The position numbers and the translations under genes were made by a program. The notes beneath the pieces are model-generated. The model was not told the origin of the DNA, did not search any database, and was given only the letters and a program-made list of their open reading frames with translations. Shown here piece by piece: positions 9,991 to 22,830 of a stretch of DNA of 64,000 nt. This DNA is from Lumnitzera littorea (lineage: Eukaryota > Streptophyta > Magnoliopsida > Myrtales > Combretaceae), in the NCBI GenBank assembly GCA_024138015.1, contig JAMXBB010000009.1, positions 15,679,502-15,743,501 on the forward strand, in the 5' to 3' direction. Position 1 is the stretch's first letter. Each line of letters starts with the position of its first letter.

Positions 9991-12900
9991 CACTTTTGAG
10001 TTTGTTTTCTTCCCTTGTTTTCAAAACACTATGTAGCTATTTGAAAGTGTAATTATATTTTCCACAACACTTTCATACTTTCATAATTGCAAATTATTAA
10101 CATGTTTAAAAGCAAGTTTAGAGGATGCGAATTTAGGTTAGAAATAGTGATTTCGGATTGACATAAATTTATAACACTAATTCATATCACAATATCGATT
10201 TATATAGATACAGAACAAAAATGTTCTCTATTAATTCAAAGCGCATATTTGTGTGGTAGAAAAAGATGACAAAACCGAATATATCACTAATATATAACCA
10301 AATAGAATTCAATTTATGCTATATTAATTGATTTAAAAAATAATTTTTATTGTTTGAACAAAAATCACCTTGTTATGGATTGAAACATACCAAAATCGCC
10401 TTTTGTTCAAAATAAAACCGCCTCTTTAAAAAGTAATTTTATTTACCATATTCTTATAAATATTTTCTTAGGAACGGTAATTTTATATTTTTTTTTTCCT
10501 TTTCCTTATAATACAAATATACTTTCTTAAATTATAAAATATGTCAAACCAAACCAAACAAAAATCTTATGGTTTAGGAAAATTTTCAATTCAAACCATA
10601 TAGTTAATTTAATATATGAAAAACTAAATTACATTTCTATAGAAAATTGAACCAAATTGAATTACGTTAACCTCAATTCTACTTCCTTTCCTAGATCCAA
10701 GTTGAATGCCTTTTCTAATGAAAAATGCTACTTTTTGTTTTTGCTTTCTAGAACAATAACTCCGGGGATAGGAGAACCGTTCAAATCATGACCTTGAATG
10801 ATGATCCCTCATCTTTTGGTGTCTTCTTTTGACAGCATAAACCTGACTGGCTACTCGCTCCACAACCGCGTGATTACGTGTTTTGAGTCTTTCTTTCTAG
10901 TCCAGTGCCGACCTTCTTTTTTTTTTGTCCTTTTCCTCTTTTTATATTATTTCTGGGGGTGGCAAAAAAAAAAAATGTTATTTCAGGGGAAAAGTTGCTG
11001 GTCACCTTCCTTTCTTCTCCCACACACTCTCTTCCCACCCCAGCCAGGTGCATGAACCTAATTTTTATTTTTTTCGATACGTTCCTACTACTTGTAGATT
11101 TTATATTCCTCCGGATGGATGGCACGTCACAAAGTACGAGCTGTAAAAGGGTAAAGGAATAAATTGATTAATTAATAGGTAGGTGTTGATGTTATTTCTT
11201 ATTTATTTATTTCATGTTCAGCTGATCATGACTGAAATAAATAAAATAACTATAAATAGGTACATAATTTCTTTCGAAATTTTATAGTTTTCTTGAGTTA
11301 GGAACGGGGGTGGAAGTAGATAAAGTACGTCACCAGTGACCTGACCAGACACAAATTCACGAAAGACCCAATAAGATATATACATATATATATATATATA
11401 TATTTATCTTAAGAGTTTTATGATATATTTCTATACCACATAGGATTTAGGTTGGGTTTTTTTCAGAAAATAAATTGGTGCAGCTTAAACCCGGTAGTTT
11501 AAACTTATAATACTTTTTAGTTTTAAGTCGAATGGACTGTGTTCTGTCTAAAATTATGTAAATAAAGGTCTCGTAAGATCTCTAATTAAGTTGCTTTTGC
11601 TGCTATTCAAATCATTTTATTTTTAACGATATTTATTTTTGTGCATATAAATATGAACTTTGATATATTTCAAATTAAATTAGATCCACTAAATAACTGG
11701 GTTTTATCTGGGTATGAGTTCCTACTTCTTATGATCATATCAGTATGATTTTAATATATGCTAAGATACCTTTTTAGAGTTTTGGGAAGGAATTGACAAC
11801 ATCAATATGTTATAAGATCTGGTTTAGATTTTAAAAAACCTAATCAGAACCCATTGCACTGCATAGGATAGACAATCGACTAAACCACAAAATCTGATGG
11901 CACCATTATTCTTATCCGCCTTAGGATTCAAACATATATTTTCTTTAATTGTATAATATCATGTATTATAAACTTTAATTCAAATATTTATTTGTTTATT
12001 TTAACATTTAATAACAAGATGGGAATATGAATTGAAACATCCAGGATTAAAAAAAAAAAAAAAAATCGACGCTCAACTCTGTGCTTTCCTAAATTTGATG
12101 ACAATTTTGACTTTCCACACTGGTGAATAAATATTGTAAAAATAGAGCAATTGTATTTGTATGAATGCCATAGTTTGTTTTTATTTATGGGTTTGCTTTT
12201 GATAAAGTTTCATATTTTCTTGTAATTTGTGGCTGACTTGGACAAGTGCATGCTTTTCTGCTTTATTGTGCCAAAATAGAACACAGGCACGAATAAGGAC
12301 GTCTAAATATGCAAACCGACTATAAATCTCACACACACACCTATATATATATATATTAATAATTTGATTAAATCGAATTATTGAGTTAATAATTTAAAGT
12401 TAAAATTTCTAATTGTATATTAAGGTTAATTCGAAAATTTTACCTTTTTAAGTTAAATTTGTGGATGAAATGAGATATATTCTTAACAAAGCAAAAATAG
12501 TTCAAAAGTAGGAATATAAATCTTCACAAAGTTATGGACTAAATGTTTAATATAAAGTTAGAAGAAAATCTTGTTAGCACATAATGATTTGCAATATAAA
12601 ATAATGTTTAATGCGTGTATTATTTATTGACAGCTTAGGATACGCTTGATCCGTCAAATAATATATGTTGCCTCTATAAAGGAGATATTTCTGACTGCAC
12701 AGGCGCACAGCTGAAGATTCCTCACCGGATGCTGTGTTTCTCTTCCCATGTGACCCTCTCTTCTCCCAATTAATATTAAAAAAATACACCACTTGCATTG
12801 CAACTTTTCTTTCGATTAGGTGACTATTCTAGAAATCAAATTAAAGTCCCCCGAGTAGTTCATGACATGGGTTTGCTTGTTTCAATAAGCCGTAGTCACC

Positions 12901-14690
12901 CATGGCTATCTGTAGATAATTCCTATGATGCGATTCGATCTTATTATAAAATTACTTTAGTCTAATTTTAATTTAATTTCAATTGAATTTGATCTTACTT
13001 TTTTAATTTTTTATACTCTCATATATTCGAATCAACCATCCAAATCAGATTTAATAACATTAATATAACGTAATACTCTAAGTAAAATTTAATAAAAATT
13101 TTCTTCATATAGGAAAGATAAAAGTAAGAGAAGATCATACATAACTAGTTCTTGTTAAGGTGGCCTAAGATTTTTTGTAATAAACTACTAATATTGCGGT
13201 TATACTTAATTCGAGTCCATTTATCATGATTTAAGTACGTATTTGGGTTCACAAAATGATGTTAATTATGGGATATGTTGATTAAGTTTTTCAATCCTCT
13301 TTAATGCTGGGTGATAGTACATGATCGGAGATGACACAAAATAAATATGGTTGCCCTTTGTTTATAAAAAAGATTGACTATTCGATAGACTTAAAAACCT
13401 TTAAATAAGTTTATATACCTGTAATCAAGTACCGAAGCATTCGGTCCATAACCTTAATTACTATGTAAGATCGTTTTAATACTTATAATACAATAATTTT
13501 AAATATCTCATTATTGTTGAGCCTAAATTTTTGGTTTCTTATTTTTTATTTGATTTTCCACTTTCCGATTAATACTAAACACTAACTTATTTAATATTAA
13601 TCATCGATTAAAGAAATTAGAAAATTCTAGTTCTTTTATTTAAAAAAAAAAAAGATTTTTGGAGCCACCATCCAACCGTAATTGAGAAAAAAAAAAAAAG
13701 AAAAGAAACCGCAATCCAATTAGTGGTTTGACTATGATTTAGTTATCGATTTTTAATTTCAATTTGAATGAAAAATCAGAAGGTTCTGATTTCCTAGGCT
13801 AAACTATTAAAACCTAACGGGTACCGCTATCTATTTACTGAAATTAGGTTTATTCTTTAAATTATAATTTCTTTTAAGAAAAAATAAAAAGAAAAGAGAA
13901 CCTAAGTTTCTACACATTTTATCATCATCCCGAAAGTACCTACGTACCTATTAACTGAGATCAGAAGATCGTAGTTCTTTTAAAAAACCTTAGTGTATTG
14001 GTTGATTTTAATTTTTTAAAACTGATCGAGTTTACATTTTAATTGATTCGGTTCATTTAAACAAAACATAAGAGGGTTCGAACTTGTAAGTAATTTTATT
14101 TTAAAGAAAAACTCTCTAAAAGTCCTTTTTTTCTTAAACAGGGTTTTTTCGTTATTTTTATTTCTAAGAAAAATGAATTTTTCTAAGTGAGGAAATCCAA
14201 AAATTATAATGCTAAAAAAAACACCTAAGCTAAAAAAAAAAAAAAAGATACAATAGTTTTCTATGTGAGGTTACCCTAAAAAACTAATCTTAAAAAAAAA
14301 ATGTCCCTAAACTAATATACACAACTATCTATTAAAGTAAATTAATTTCATAAAATATGCTTGTACAAGAACTAATACTAAAACTCCTAAACTAACGTCT
14401 ATACATATTATATATTATGTTAACTAACCAAATATAATAATATATATATATAATAAAAAACTAATCTTAACGTTCCCTAAACTAATATCTATGTATCCTT
14501 ATATCTCTATATCTATTTACTACTTATTAAATAACATTCACTTAAATCAACCTAATCTATATTAAAACTAATACTAAAAGAAGTACCTTAAACTAAGATA
14601 TATCCATCTATATATGTACATCATGTTACTAAAGTCCTAACAAAATAATAATATAATATGATGATAATAATAATAACAAAGTATCATACC
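9991..14690. other. Anonymous AT-rich intergenic DNA
   Basis: I see no gene here. Notable items are a (TA)n run at about 11368-11403, several poly-A tracts (for example 12050-12065 and 14235-14247), and a low-complexity stretch at about 14200-14640 in which phrases like 'cctaaactaatatctat' recur imperfectly. Frames at 10798-11162 and 12574-12798 have no recognisable motif. Confidence 0.55.
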
Positions 14691-15560
14691 TGATTTGGCT
14701 TGCTATGGTATGGATTAGGGAATGTGAAGTGATTCTATAGTGGACGCGTGTAAGTTCGTAGAATACTGTACCGTGTGGGTGGAACGCTAGATGTGCAAGT
14801 GGGCTCATTGACAGTAGACTATATCGCTAGTTTGGAGTTGCATCTGCTATCATCATGTATAGATGATTAGCTGTAAAAGACTGTTGTGTAACGTGGATGT
14901 ACATTTGTTGCAGTAGACGTGCCGATGACTATAACATTACAGGCAGTGGACTGGCGGTGGAAATTCGGTTTTGTAGTGCAGCAGTGGAGATTGTTGCTTA
15001 GATGTGTGGATGCCATCATGGACGTGTCGCCTATTGCGGACACTACTGTTGGCTGTCATGGTGTGTTGATGATCAGGCTTCAAGTGTTGTGTACGTGGTT
15101 CATGGGCAACAAGTAATCAGGTAAAGGAAACTCCGGCTGAATTGATGAAGTCAGTAAGTGCAAGTGACCATGACTCAGGCGATGAACTGTTGTTGTTGCC
15201 AAATAGACCAAACGCACAACTGTATAGCTATGAGCATGGATGGCCTGTTCATGATTGGATTACATTAGGGAAAGTGATCGTGTATTCTTGTGGATGGACA
15301 GTAGTTTGGCGTTCGTGTCATGTTGCTCGAGTTCTACTATAGCAACGTATGTGCCGATGTTTGGCGTGCTGCAGTAGCATGTGTAGGGTGTAAGTGTTGT
15401 CGCTGCTATGTCTCATGCAAGAGTAGATGGTCGCATATTGGAGCAATCGAGTTGGAGTCATATACTATAGATAGCGATGGAGCTTAAAAGAAGCTAATGT
15501 GTTTGTGTTGCAGCACGATGAAAGATCAAGCTTGATGATGGGTCAAGTGTGTAATTTTAG
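14690..15560. other. GC-richer anonymous island, possible transposon interior
   Basis: Base composition changes abruptly from AT-rich to a TG-rich sequence of near-balanced composition and returns to AT-rich after 15560. Two short + strand frames (14919-15116 and 15142-15342) show no domain I recognise. The sharp borders suggest inserted DNA, but I found no terminal repeats or target-site duplication. Confidence 0.4.
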
Positions 15561-15617
15561 TAAAGGTGTGTAATTTTTATTTTATGCCGCACGTTTTGTA
15601 TTTATAGAGTGCAAAAC

Positions 15618-15690
15618 AAATCGTATTCGAACCTAAGACTTCAAACTAATCCAATGCCCATGCTCTAATAATTATCTGTTAGGCCGTTGG
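15618..15690 (-). mobile_element. Possible SINE head (tRNA-derived promoter boxes)
   Basis: On the minus strand a B-box-like GGTTCGAATAC (+ 15623-15633) lies about 35 bases after an A-box-like stretch ending in TAGAGCA (+ about 15657-15672), the spacing of a pol III promoter. It does not fold into a convincing tRNA cloverleaf. No 3' tail or flanking duplication was found, so this is tentative. Confidence 0.3.
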
Positions 15691-16816
15691 CCTGTGTCTT
15701 AACATTTAATACAATTAAATTGTACTTAAACCATGTGACTTTTTAAATAATTATTTGTACTAAGTTAAAATTAAAACTATTGACTTTAAAATAATTTACT
15801 TCCTAAAAAATCTAAAAATCTTTATAATTTTTCCTTTTCTCATTTTTTTGTATTTTCATCATTTTTGTATTATTTATTTTTTTATTATTTTTGAGTTAGG
15901 ACCCTATTTTTTAAAAAAAAATTATAACTATAACTATAACTATAACTATAATTACTATAGGCAAAAATCAAGTGTCTATAATTATTTTTCTATTTCAGTA
16001 CTAAATTTTTCTTTTCTTTTCTTTTTTTTTTTTATTTCAAATCATTAACATTTACAAATATTTAAAAGCAAGTCATTTCTTTAACATCGTTAATTTTTCC
16101 TTTAGGAAAAGACACATAGTGCAAGTCCATTGGTCTACCTATTTATGTTGAAGAAATAATATAGTAAAATATTAAGAATAAATAATAAAATTTTTAAAAA
16201 TAGAAGTTAAAAATATGGTTTTAGCATCCTCTTACTGTTGAGGTGGTTAGGATGGACTCAAATGGCTGGTGGATTGCAACTCACTCGAAAATGTCTTAAA
16301 TCTTCTTTCAATTTTTAATATTAATCATCCACCCATTTTTTTTATTTGATTCCTAAAACTTCTTTTTCAAATTTTTTTTTAAAATCTAAATTTACAACAT
16401 TAGGAAAAGTTAAAGAATAAGAACCTTTTAAGACTATTAGTTTTTCATCTGAAAATAACACCTAATGTAATTTCATTATCAAAAACCAAAACATCAAAAT
16501 AAATATTGATATCCGATTCTCACTTGAACCAAGGCCCAACATGCGAAACCCATCATGTAAGGCACTGAAGTGGACACGAGCGAACAATGAGTTTGCCTTT
16601 TACACTACGATTTACTCATAAAGCCATGCAAATACGTTGAGGTAAGCATGAGCTAAACCAAGCTCACCCTTTGTACCATAACCTATTCGATGAGCCATAC
16701 AATACCCTACTTGAGCAGATTGACCCAACCATCTAGCTTGCATACGACCACCTAATATCAATTTAGGTTTTAGCTTGCCCTCAACCAAGCACCAATCAAC
16801 TCCTTCCTTACGTCCT
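15691..16816. other. Anonymous DNA upstream of the Tat element
   Basis: AT-rich to about 16500, then richer in GC. The last 300 bases may be part of an older insertion or lie beyond the LTR start that I placed. No gene is supported. Confidence 0.45.
15924..15957. repeat. (TAACTA)n hexanucleotide repeat
   Basis: Five successive 6-bp units, slightly imperfect at both ends, within an AT-rich region. Confidence 0.85.
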
Positions 16817-17514
16817 GACTCAACCTTTGTCCTTAGCGCTTGCACTCTAATGCAACTCATTAATGGGTATCTGACATGTATAGTATGGCCAGCACAACCA
16901 ATAACCTCCGCGGGTGTCAGACCTCTATGCTGTAGATTTGGTTGCTTAGTCGATCATAATTGACCACTCGTAAAGCAACTCAGTCTCTACTGTGGTGCAT
17001 GCTGTTTGTCGGCAATCGATACGAACAAATCCTAGATTGTCGCGTATCCAGATAACTCACATAAAATGTGCTAGTCGCCATGAAGCAGGATGGCTCGTTT
17101 TTCCTTTCTCCTCTGACATTCACTTTCATATCCGGTAACACTCTCATTCTCTTGGCTTAGTCTCGATTTTTTACTAACGACACCTGTCATCACACATATC
17201 TTGGACGGGCATTATCCTTCAAGTCCTTATTGCTTGCTCTCTGGTAACACTCTCATTCTCTCGACCTAATCTAAATTTACTACCTACGCCCATCATCGCA
17301 CATATCTTAGGCGAGCACTGCCCCTCAGGTCTTTAGTGTTTGCTCTCTCTTTTTCTTAGTTCTCCTTCCTAACTTGAGTGCTAGAGGACCCCCATGACCA
17401 TACGTACAGGTAGCTTTTCTGTAGGGATAAAGGAGCAATAGGTGAAACCTAAGCCCTTTTCACTTAGACTTTATGCAAGCCCATTTGTCCCGATTGATTC
17501 AACCACAATCAATA
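16817..17514 (+). mobile_element. 5' LTR of the Tat element (5' edge approximate)
   Basis: From about 16830 to 17514 the sequence aligns with 36656-36787 plus 37520-38036. Shared segments include ccagataactcacataaaa, catcgcacatatctta, gtagggat and gattcaaccacaatcaa. The 3' edge is fixed by the primer-binding-like sequence that follows. The 5' edge (TGACTCAACC at 16817) is chosen because it starts with TG and similarity fades before it. Confidence 0.7.
17134..17351 (+). repeat. 109-bp tandem duplication inside the 5' LTR
   Basis: The phrase ggtaacactctcattctc occurs at 17134 and 17243. Each is followed by a similar 109-bp unit with an atcacacatatctt or atcgcacatatctt core and ending tgcttgctctct or tgtttgctctct. 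The 3' LTR (37767-37880) has one copy only. Confidence 0.85.
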
Positions 17515-17540
17515 TTTTGGTGCCTACCATTTCAGGCCAC
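17515..17540 (+). other. Primer-binding site region of the Tat element
   Basis: Immediately after the LTR end the sequence reads ttttggtgcctaccatttca. This is a decayed version of the TTTGGCGCCxACCGTGGGG pattern found after the 5' LTR of many plant Tat elements. The match is imperfect, so the priming tRNA is not assigned. Confidence 0.55.
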
Positions 17541-17549
17541 TATAGTACA

Positions 17550-19080
17550 ATGGCTAAAAGCAAAAATACTAATCTACAAGCTTTGTAGATAAGAGATGTT
17601 AACACGTCCTAACAAGATGAAGGTAACCAAACACTTCTACCACCTCAAAACGAAATTTTTGAAGTTCAACAACTTAGATTGCTTGTCGAGTAAATGCTTA
17701 AAGAAAATCGAAATTATCACAAATCTACTATAGCCTTACACAAAAATGTTAAGTTACTTAAGAATGCATCCCAAAAGTGCCCAAACAAGGAGGTGACCAT
17801 CAACTCTTCTTCATAGCCAAGCGAAAACGATAGATTGTATACCATGCAACTAATGCACTTACGTTAATAGATTCAACACAATCCATAATCTCAAGAGGAT
17901 CTGCATGAAGGGCTAAATTGCAATCGCTGTAAAACACAAGTGCAAAGCAAGAACACAACAACAAGTAAACTAATCAACGATCTATCACCAAAACAGTCAC
18001 CCAAAGACTAAGAATACTTAAACATAGAGAAACTAAATAAGCATATCCATCATGCCTCCTACATACGCAACTAGAAGAAAGTTGAATTATCAACATAGAC
18101 GTTACACTCTATGCCGACAAAAAGCTCATTCATCTCATCAATCCTTGAAGAACATTACCTGCAGGCTCAAGGTTACCACACCTAAACACTTATGATGGCA
18201 CCGTTGATGCAGACGATTATCTTATCTACTTTCAAACGATTATCTTATCTACTTTCAGACGATGATGAGCCTCTACAACTTCTTAGACATAATCATATGT
18301 AAAGCTTTTCCCAATACGCCGGCAAAAGCTACTTTGCTTTGGTTTAACACCCTCTTTGATGCATTTATCATTCATTTGACGACCTATAAAGCAAATTCCA
18401 ACAACACTTCCTCAGTTGTTGAGTCCCATGGAGAGACTCTTCCATTTTCTATAATGTTAGGTAGCATCTCAACAAAACCTACGAGCATACCTCATACATT
18501 TCGACTAAATAAGGTTGCAAGTTTCCAACCTGGACACTAGAACGACCTTACAAGCGCTTTTACAAGTATAGAACCTAATGGAAGGCTATTCAACACAGTC
18601 TCACTAGACAAACCTAAATCATTAGATGAGTTCATGCAAGTAGTCAAGAAATACATAGCTTAAGAAGATGTCATTAGAGCTCGCTTCCTTAACAAAGGAC
18701 TGTGTAGGGCCTCATTACCTTAGACCACAACCCTTAACACATAATAGACATGATAAGCAAAGACAAAAATTTCAAGACTGCACCTCGTATACACCCCTAA
18801 GCAAACCACTTAGTGAAATCATGTACGAGGTCTGAGAATAACTCCTACGACCATCTAGTATTCATGAAACACTAGAGGCGGTGAACTCAGGAAAGTATTA
18901 TGATTACCACAGGGCACATGAACACAATACTGACAAGTGTAGTCACCTTAAGAACGCAATCGAAGGGCTCGTTTGCAAAGGCCGCATCAACCACCTTATT
19001 GCAAACGAGAAAAATCAATTCCAACAACCGACCTAGCATCGTCGAGTAAAGCACTAACAACAACATCACAATAAGCAGGC
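17550..19080 (+). pseudogene. Tat element gag, decayed
   Basis: The first ATG after the primer-binding site is at 17550. A frame around 18160-18240 contains HLNTYDGTVDADDYLIYFQT, matching the Tat gag pattern IxxYDGxxDPxDHIxxF. It is followed by CKAFPNTPAKATLLWFNTL (about 18298-18354), corresponding to CRAFPxTLKGxARxWFxxL. Near 18892-18960 YYDYHRAHEHNTDKC matches the zinc-knuckle-like CxFHxxHGHxTxxC of Tat gag, with the first Cys changed to Tyr. Many stops and frame changes intervene. Gag would form the virus-like particle of the element; this copy cannot make an intact one. Confidence 0.8.
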
Positions 19081-19219
19081 TAACGCCTTAGCAAACAAAT
19101 AGAACCACCGGGGATAGTAAGGTCAAACCAACACCATCTTTAGGGGATTAGCGTCCCCTCAAATACCACGACCATATCAACCAAACATAAGGTATTCCTC
19201 GTAAGAACCAAGAAATCGA

Positions 19220-19690
19220 AAACTGAAACTGCCGTCACTTTTATCGAAGTAGATGAATAGGGAGTTGACCTACCCCATGGCAATGCACTCATCATAAATG
19301 CTGATATTGGGTGTTTTGACATCTCTAACATGTTCGTCGATAATGGAGGCTTAACAGACATACTCTTTTACAACACTTACGAGCAAATGAAGGAACTATT
19401 CGAAGAGCTGCTATAGCTATACAAACACGGCCTCATAAGATTCAGAGGTAGCAAACCAGTGCTTGTAAAGGGAATCATTACCCTACCCTTCTAGCTAGAT
19501 AATGACGAGTACATCACCGCACAGTTGATAAACTTTGTCATCATCAACCTATGGTCACCATATAGTGCTATCCTCACTCAACTTAACATACTCATCAACC
19601 AAAAATGTCTCAAAGCGATGTTCATGACACCCACTAGCATAGGTGAGGCTAGAGATGATCAGACTTTGTCTAGGTTGCTCTACCTTAAAG
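19220..19690 (+). pseudogene. Tat element aspartic protease, decayed
   Basis: The translation shows LPHGNALIINADI, then MFVDNGGLTDILFYNTYEQM. In Tat elements this is LPHxDALVIxxxI ... VLVDNGSSADILFxxxF. The catalytic Asp-Asn-Gly is kept but the following Ser is Gly. A later part (LWSPYSAILTQLNI) matches the PSAYNxILGRPxLN region with the glycine lost. Stops at 19258 and 19433 break the frame. It lies between gag and RT as expected for the gag-pro-pol order. Confidence 0.75.
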
Positions 19691-20526
19691 CCTAATCCAA
19701 AAATAATGTTGTGAACATCAAGTCAACCAACTCCTTTGCCTTAACAGTATGGAGGGAGCCTATAGAAAAGACCGAAGAAGTCAAGCTAACTGATGCCCTC
19801 GGAATGATAACCAAAATAGGGGCAGAATTGCTAGACAATGATAAGGTCGAACTTACAAATTTTCTTAGGCAAAACTCAAACATCTTCACGTTTGCCCTAG
19901 AAGAAATGCTAAGGATCATCAAAATACCGAAGGCTACTCACCACTTTAATGTTAATCTTGCCGTCTGACCTGTCAAATAAAAGAAACGGCACTTTGCCCT
20001 AAAACATTAGGCCGCAATCAAGGAGGAAGCACAAAAGCTACTTCTAGCAGGTTTCATAAAGTAGGAAAAATATCCCACCTAGCTCACCAATACAGTACTT
20101 GTCAAGAAAGCAAATGGAAAGTGGTGAATATGTGTCGATTACACCAACCTTAACAAGGCGTGCCCCAAGGATTGCTTCCCCTTGCCATACATAGATCAAC
20201 TAGTCAACTCAATGCTCAATTACACACTCCTCAGTTTCATGGATGCGTACTCCGGATACAACCAAATTTGGATGACTCCTGAAGATGAAGTCCACACATC
20301 TTTTGTTATAGACTTTGAGATCTAGTGCTACAAAGTAATGCTCTTCGGCCTCAAAAACGTCGAAGCCACATACCAAAGGCTAGTCACCCACATCTTTAAG
20401 CTACAAATAGGCAAGAACATTAAGGTCTATGTCAACAACATAATTACCAAAAGCGAAACCGAAAAGGCCACATCAACAACCTCCATAAGACATTCAAAAC
20501 CTTTTGCTAGTTCAAATGAAGCTTAA
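19691..20526 (+). pseudogene. Tat element reverse transcriptase, decayed
   Basis: An open stretch (19711-19968) covers the linker before RT, with IGAELLDNDKVELTNFLRQN. The RT core follows: LLLAGFIK, NTVLVKKANGKW, ICVDYTNLNKACPKDCFPLP, SFMDAYSGYNQIWM, VMLFGLKNVEATYQRLVTHI and VYVNNIITKS. The active-site YVDD is now YVNN, so both metal-binding aspartates in that box are gone. The stop in KW-stop-ICVDY stands where Arg is usual. Motif content and order are unmistakably those of a plant Ty3/gypsy RT. Confidence 0.9.
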
Positions 20527-20529
20527 ACC

Positions 20530-21235
20530 CTAGAAGTGTGTTTTCGGAGTTGCACCAGGGAAATTTCTTGGTTTCATGGTGACAAAGCAAGGGATAGAAG
20601 CCAATCCTGACAAGATCAAAGCAGTTGGGGACATGTAAGCCCCAATAAAAATTGAGGAGGTATAGCAATTAACAGGAAGGATAACCGCCTTCAATTGCTT
20701 TATATCACAAAACACTGACAAGTGCGTAGAATTCTTCAATCTACTAAAACATCCTACCAAATTCAAGTAAACACTCGAATGTCAACGAGAATTCAAAGAC
20801 TTGAAGAATTTCTTAGGGACTCCACCCATACTCTTTAAGCCAATACCCAAGGAAGAGTTATACCTGTACCTCACAGTTAACGTTAGGGTATTATCCTTGA
20901 TGCTCGTTCAAGCAGACGACCAAGACCACTAACTTATCTACTATGTCAGTCACATCCTATAAGGGCTAGAGCTTAGATACAAAAAAATGGAAAAGATCAC
21001 CCTTACGGTAGTCATCGCAGCTCGAAAGCTTAGGCCCTACTTCCAGTCACATCCAATCATCATAATGACACATATACCACTCAAAACTACCCTGAAAAGG
21101 TTCAACACTTTGGGCAAAATGATGAAGTACTCCCTCGAGCTTAACGCCTATGGAGCCCAACTCTGCTTAAGACAAACAATCAAAGTCTAAGTTCTCACCA
21201 ACTTTATAGCCGAATACATTGAAGTAGATGACCCT
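20530..21235 (+). pseudogene. Tat element connection and first RNase H region, decayed
   Basis: The + strand reads FGVAPGKFLGFMVTKQGIEA, the thumb region that follows RT (GKFLGFxVxxxGIEANPxKI). Then come TPPILFKPIPKEELYLYL and, at about 20890-21160, an RNase H region with LIYYVSHIL, RYKKMEKITLTVVIAARKLR and PYFQSH. Stops are frequent. Confidence 0.8.
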
Positions 21236-21239
21236 TAAC

Positions 21240-21696
21240 TTGAACTCACCATACCCATCTAGATACTCCATGTTGATGGCTCCTCCACTAAAGGGGGAGT
21301 GGGAGCAATATTACATTACAAGGCCTACACAAAATGAAGATCCTCTATGCCTTAAAATTTGGTTTCCTAGCGAGCAACAACAAAGCTAAATATGAGGCAT
21401 TCATCGTTTGTTTAAAAATTGCCAAAGATATTAGAGTAGAAAAACTCAGCATACACTCAAACTCCTTGCTGGTGGTACAACAAGTTAAGGTAGAGTACGA
21501 AACCAAAAGTGAAGCGATGGTTAAGTACCTACATATGATACAAGACTTACTTATGGAATTTACCTCATGGGAGGTCAATAAGATCTCCCAAGTAGAAAAT
21601 GTAGAGGTAAATAGACTATCTAGGATAGCCTCGTCCATTATCCCCCCAGCACATTACCATAATAAGCCACTCCTCATACAATACCTCCTCGAGTGA
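21240..21696 (+). pseudogene. Second RNase H domain, the Tat hallmark, decayed
   Basis: LHVDGSSTKGGVGAILHYK (about 21269-21325) opens the domain with the DGSS motif. The longest open stretch (21334-21696) continues with LKFGFLASNNKAKYEAFIVC, then LSIHSNSLLVVQQV and a segment about the length of a complete domain. The consensus is ALxFGFxATNNEAEYEALLxGL and HSDSQLVVxQV. The conserved E of EAEYEAL is K and the D of HSD is N, so two catalytic acids are lost. A second RNase H between the ordinary one and integrase is a described feature of Tat/Ogre elements, where it is thought to be an acquired, archaeal-like domain. Confidence 0.85.
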
Positions 21697-21699
21697 AGT

Positions 21700-22830
21700 A
21701 CAGGATTACGATAATGAGAAGTTTTCAAAGTAATAGAAGTAACCCCCTAGCCTTCCTAAAAGGATTCCCTCACACAATATCTCAAGACGGGGGCATTTCC
21801 TAAGGACGGAGTAGAAGTGAAGAGGCTAACTTATGCCACAACGAACTATACATTGATTGACAACATACTCTTCCGATGAGGATAGAGAACTACACTCCTT
21901 AGGTACCTCAAAAAAGAAGAGGGCACCCAAGTCCTCGAGGAGCTCTATGTAGGGATTTGTAACAACCACATTCAATCCCAAGCACAATACATTCAGGCAC
22001 TTAGGTTAGGTTATTATTGGTCAATGATGATGCACAATGCTAGGTCTTTGGTCTAAAAGTACCACTTATGCCAAAAGCACACGCTTACTCACACACCCAA
22101 TTTGGAACTACATCCTATGACAAGCCCTTGGCCATTCGCATCATAAGGATTAGATGTCCTCAACCCCTTTCCAAAAGCTTCGTCGGGTCAACAATTCATT
22201 ATAGTAACGATGGATTACTCCACTAAATAGACAAAGGCACTAGCCATAGCCACCATTATAGACTAAGCCATTGAAGGATTCATATTCACCTACATACTGT
22301 CTTGCTTTAAGGTATCGTTCAAGATGATTACTGACAATGGGAGGTAATTCGATAGTGACTGATTCATAGGATTCTATGATAAGCATAACATTAGGCTACA
22401 CTACACCTTAGTCACCTATCCTCAGACTAACGACTAGGTTGAAGCTATTAATAAGATAATCCTTAATAGTCTAAAGAAAAAGGTAGAGTAAACAGGAGAC
22501 AAATGGGCTGATGAGCTCTCAAATATACTTTAGGGATACCCTGTAAGATATAAGACCTCAATAGAAGAAACCCCATTCCACCTAGCATTCGGAGTAGAAG
22601 CTGTCCTCTAATCGAGTTAGAGTTACTTACCAACAAGACCTAACACTTCAGCATAAATACCAACCACATGGCCTTACAGGCTAGCATTTATACCATTGAA
22701 GAGGTACGTAATGTTGCATGAGCACGCATAGCGGCTTATCAGCAACAAACCACCCAGTACTACAATTACAGCGTCCAACACAAGGTGTTTTCACCTAGGG
22801 GATCTAGTGTATAGAAAATTAGAGCCTACT
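21700..22830 (+). pseudogene. Tat element integrase, 5' part (split by insertion)
   Basis: Fragments in order are: the zinc-binding part with HLCQKHTLTHTPNLELHPM (about 22060-22120) and PWPFASxGLDVLNPFPKA; the core with QFIIVTMDYSTKxTKALAIA; the strand FKMITDNG (about 22319-22345); LHYTLVTYPQTND; and TPFHLAFGVEAVL (about 22570-22610). The core D,D,35E pattern is partly visible: the Asp in VTMDYSTK and in TDNG, and VEAINK where an active-site Glu is expected. The region ends at KVFSPRG and KLEPT, just before the minus-strand element at 22831. Its C-terminal end continues at 31501. Confidence 0.85.

Noticed and set aside
10798..11162. Overlapping short frames on both strands
   Set aside because: Phe-rich products of T-tracts; no motif, no splice support.
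15618..15690. tRNA gene
   Set aside because: A- and B-box-like sequences are present but no cloverleaf or acceptor pairing can be formed; kept only as a possible SINE.
16612..16860. Minus-strand frame of 82 codons at the left edge of the 5' LTR
   Set aside because: It overlaps the LTR edge and shows no domain; probably chance.
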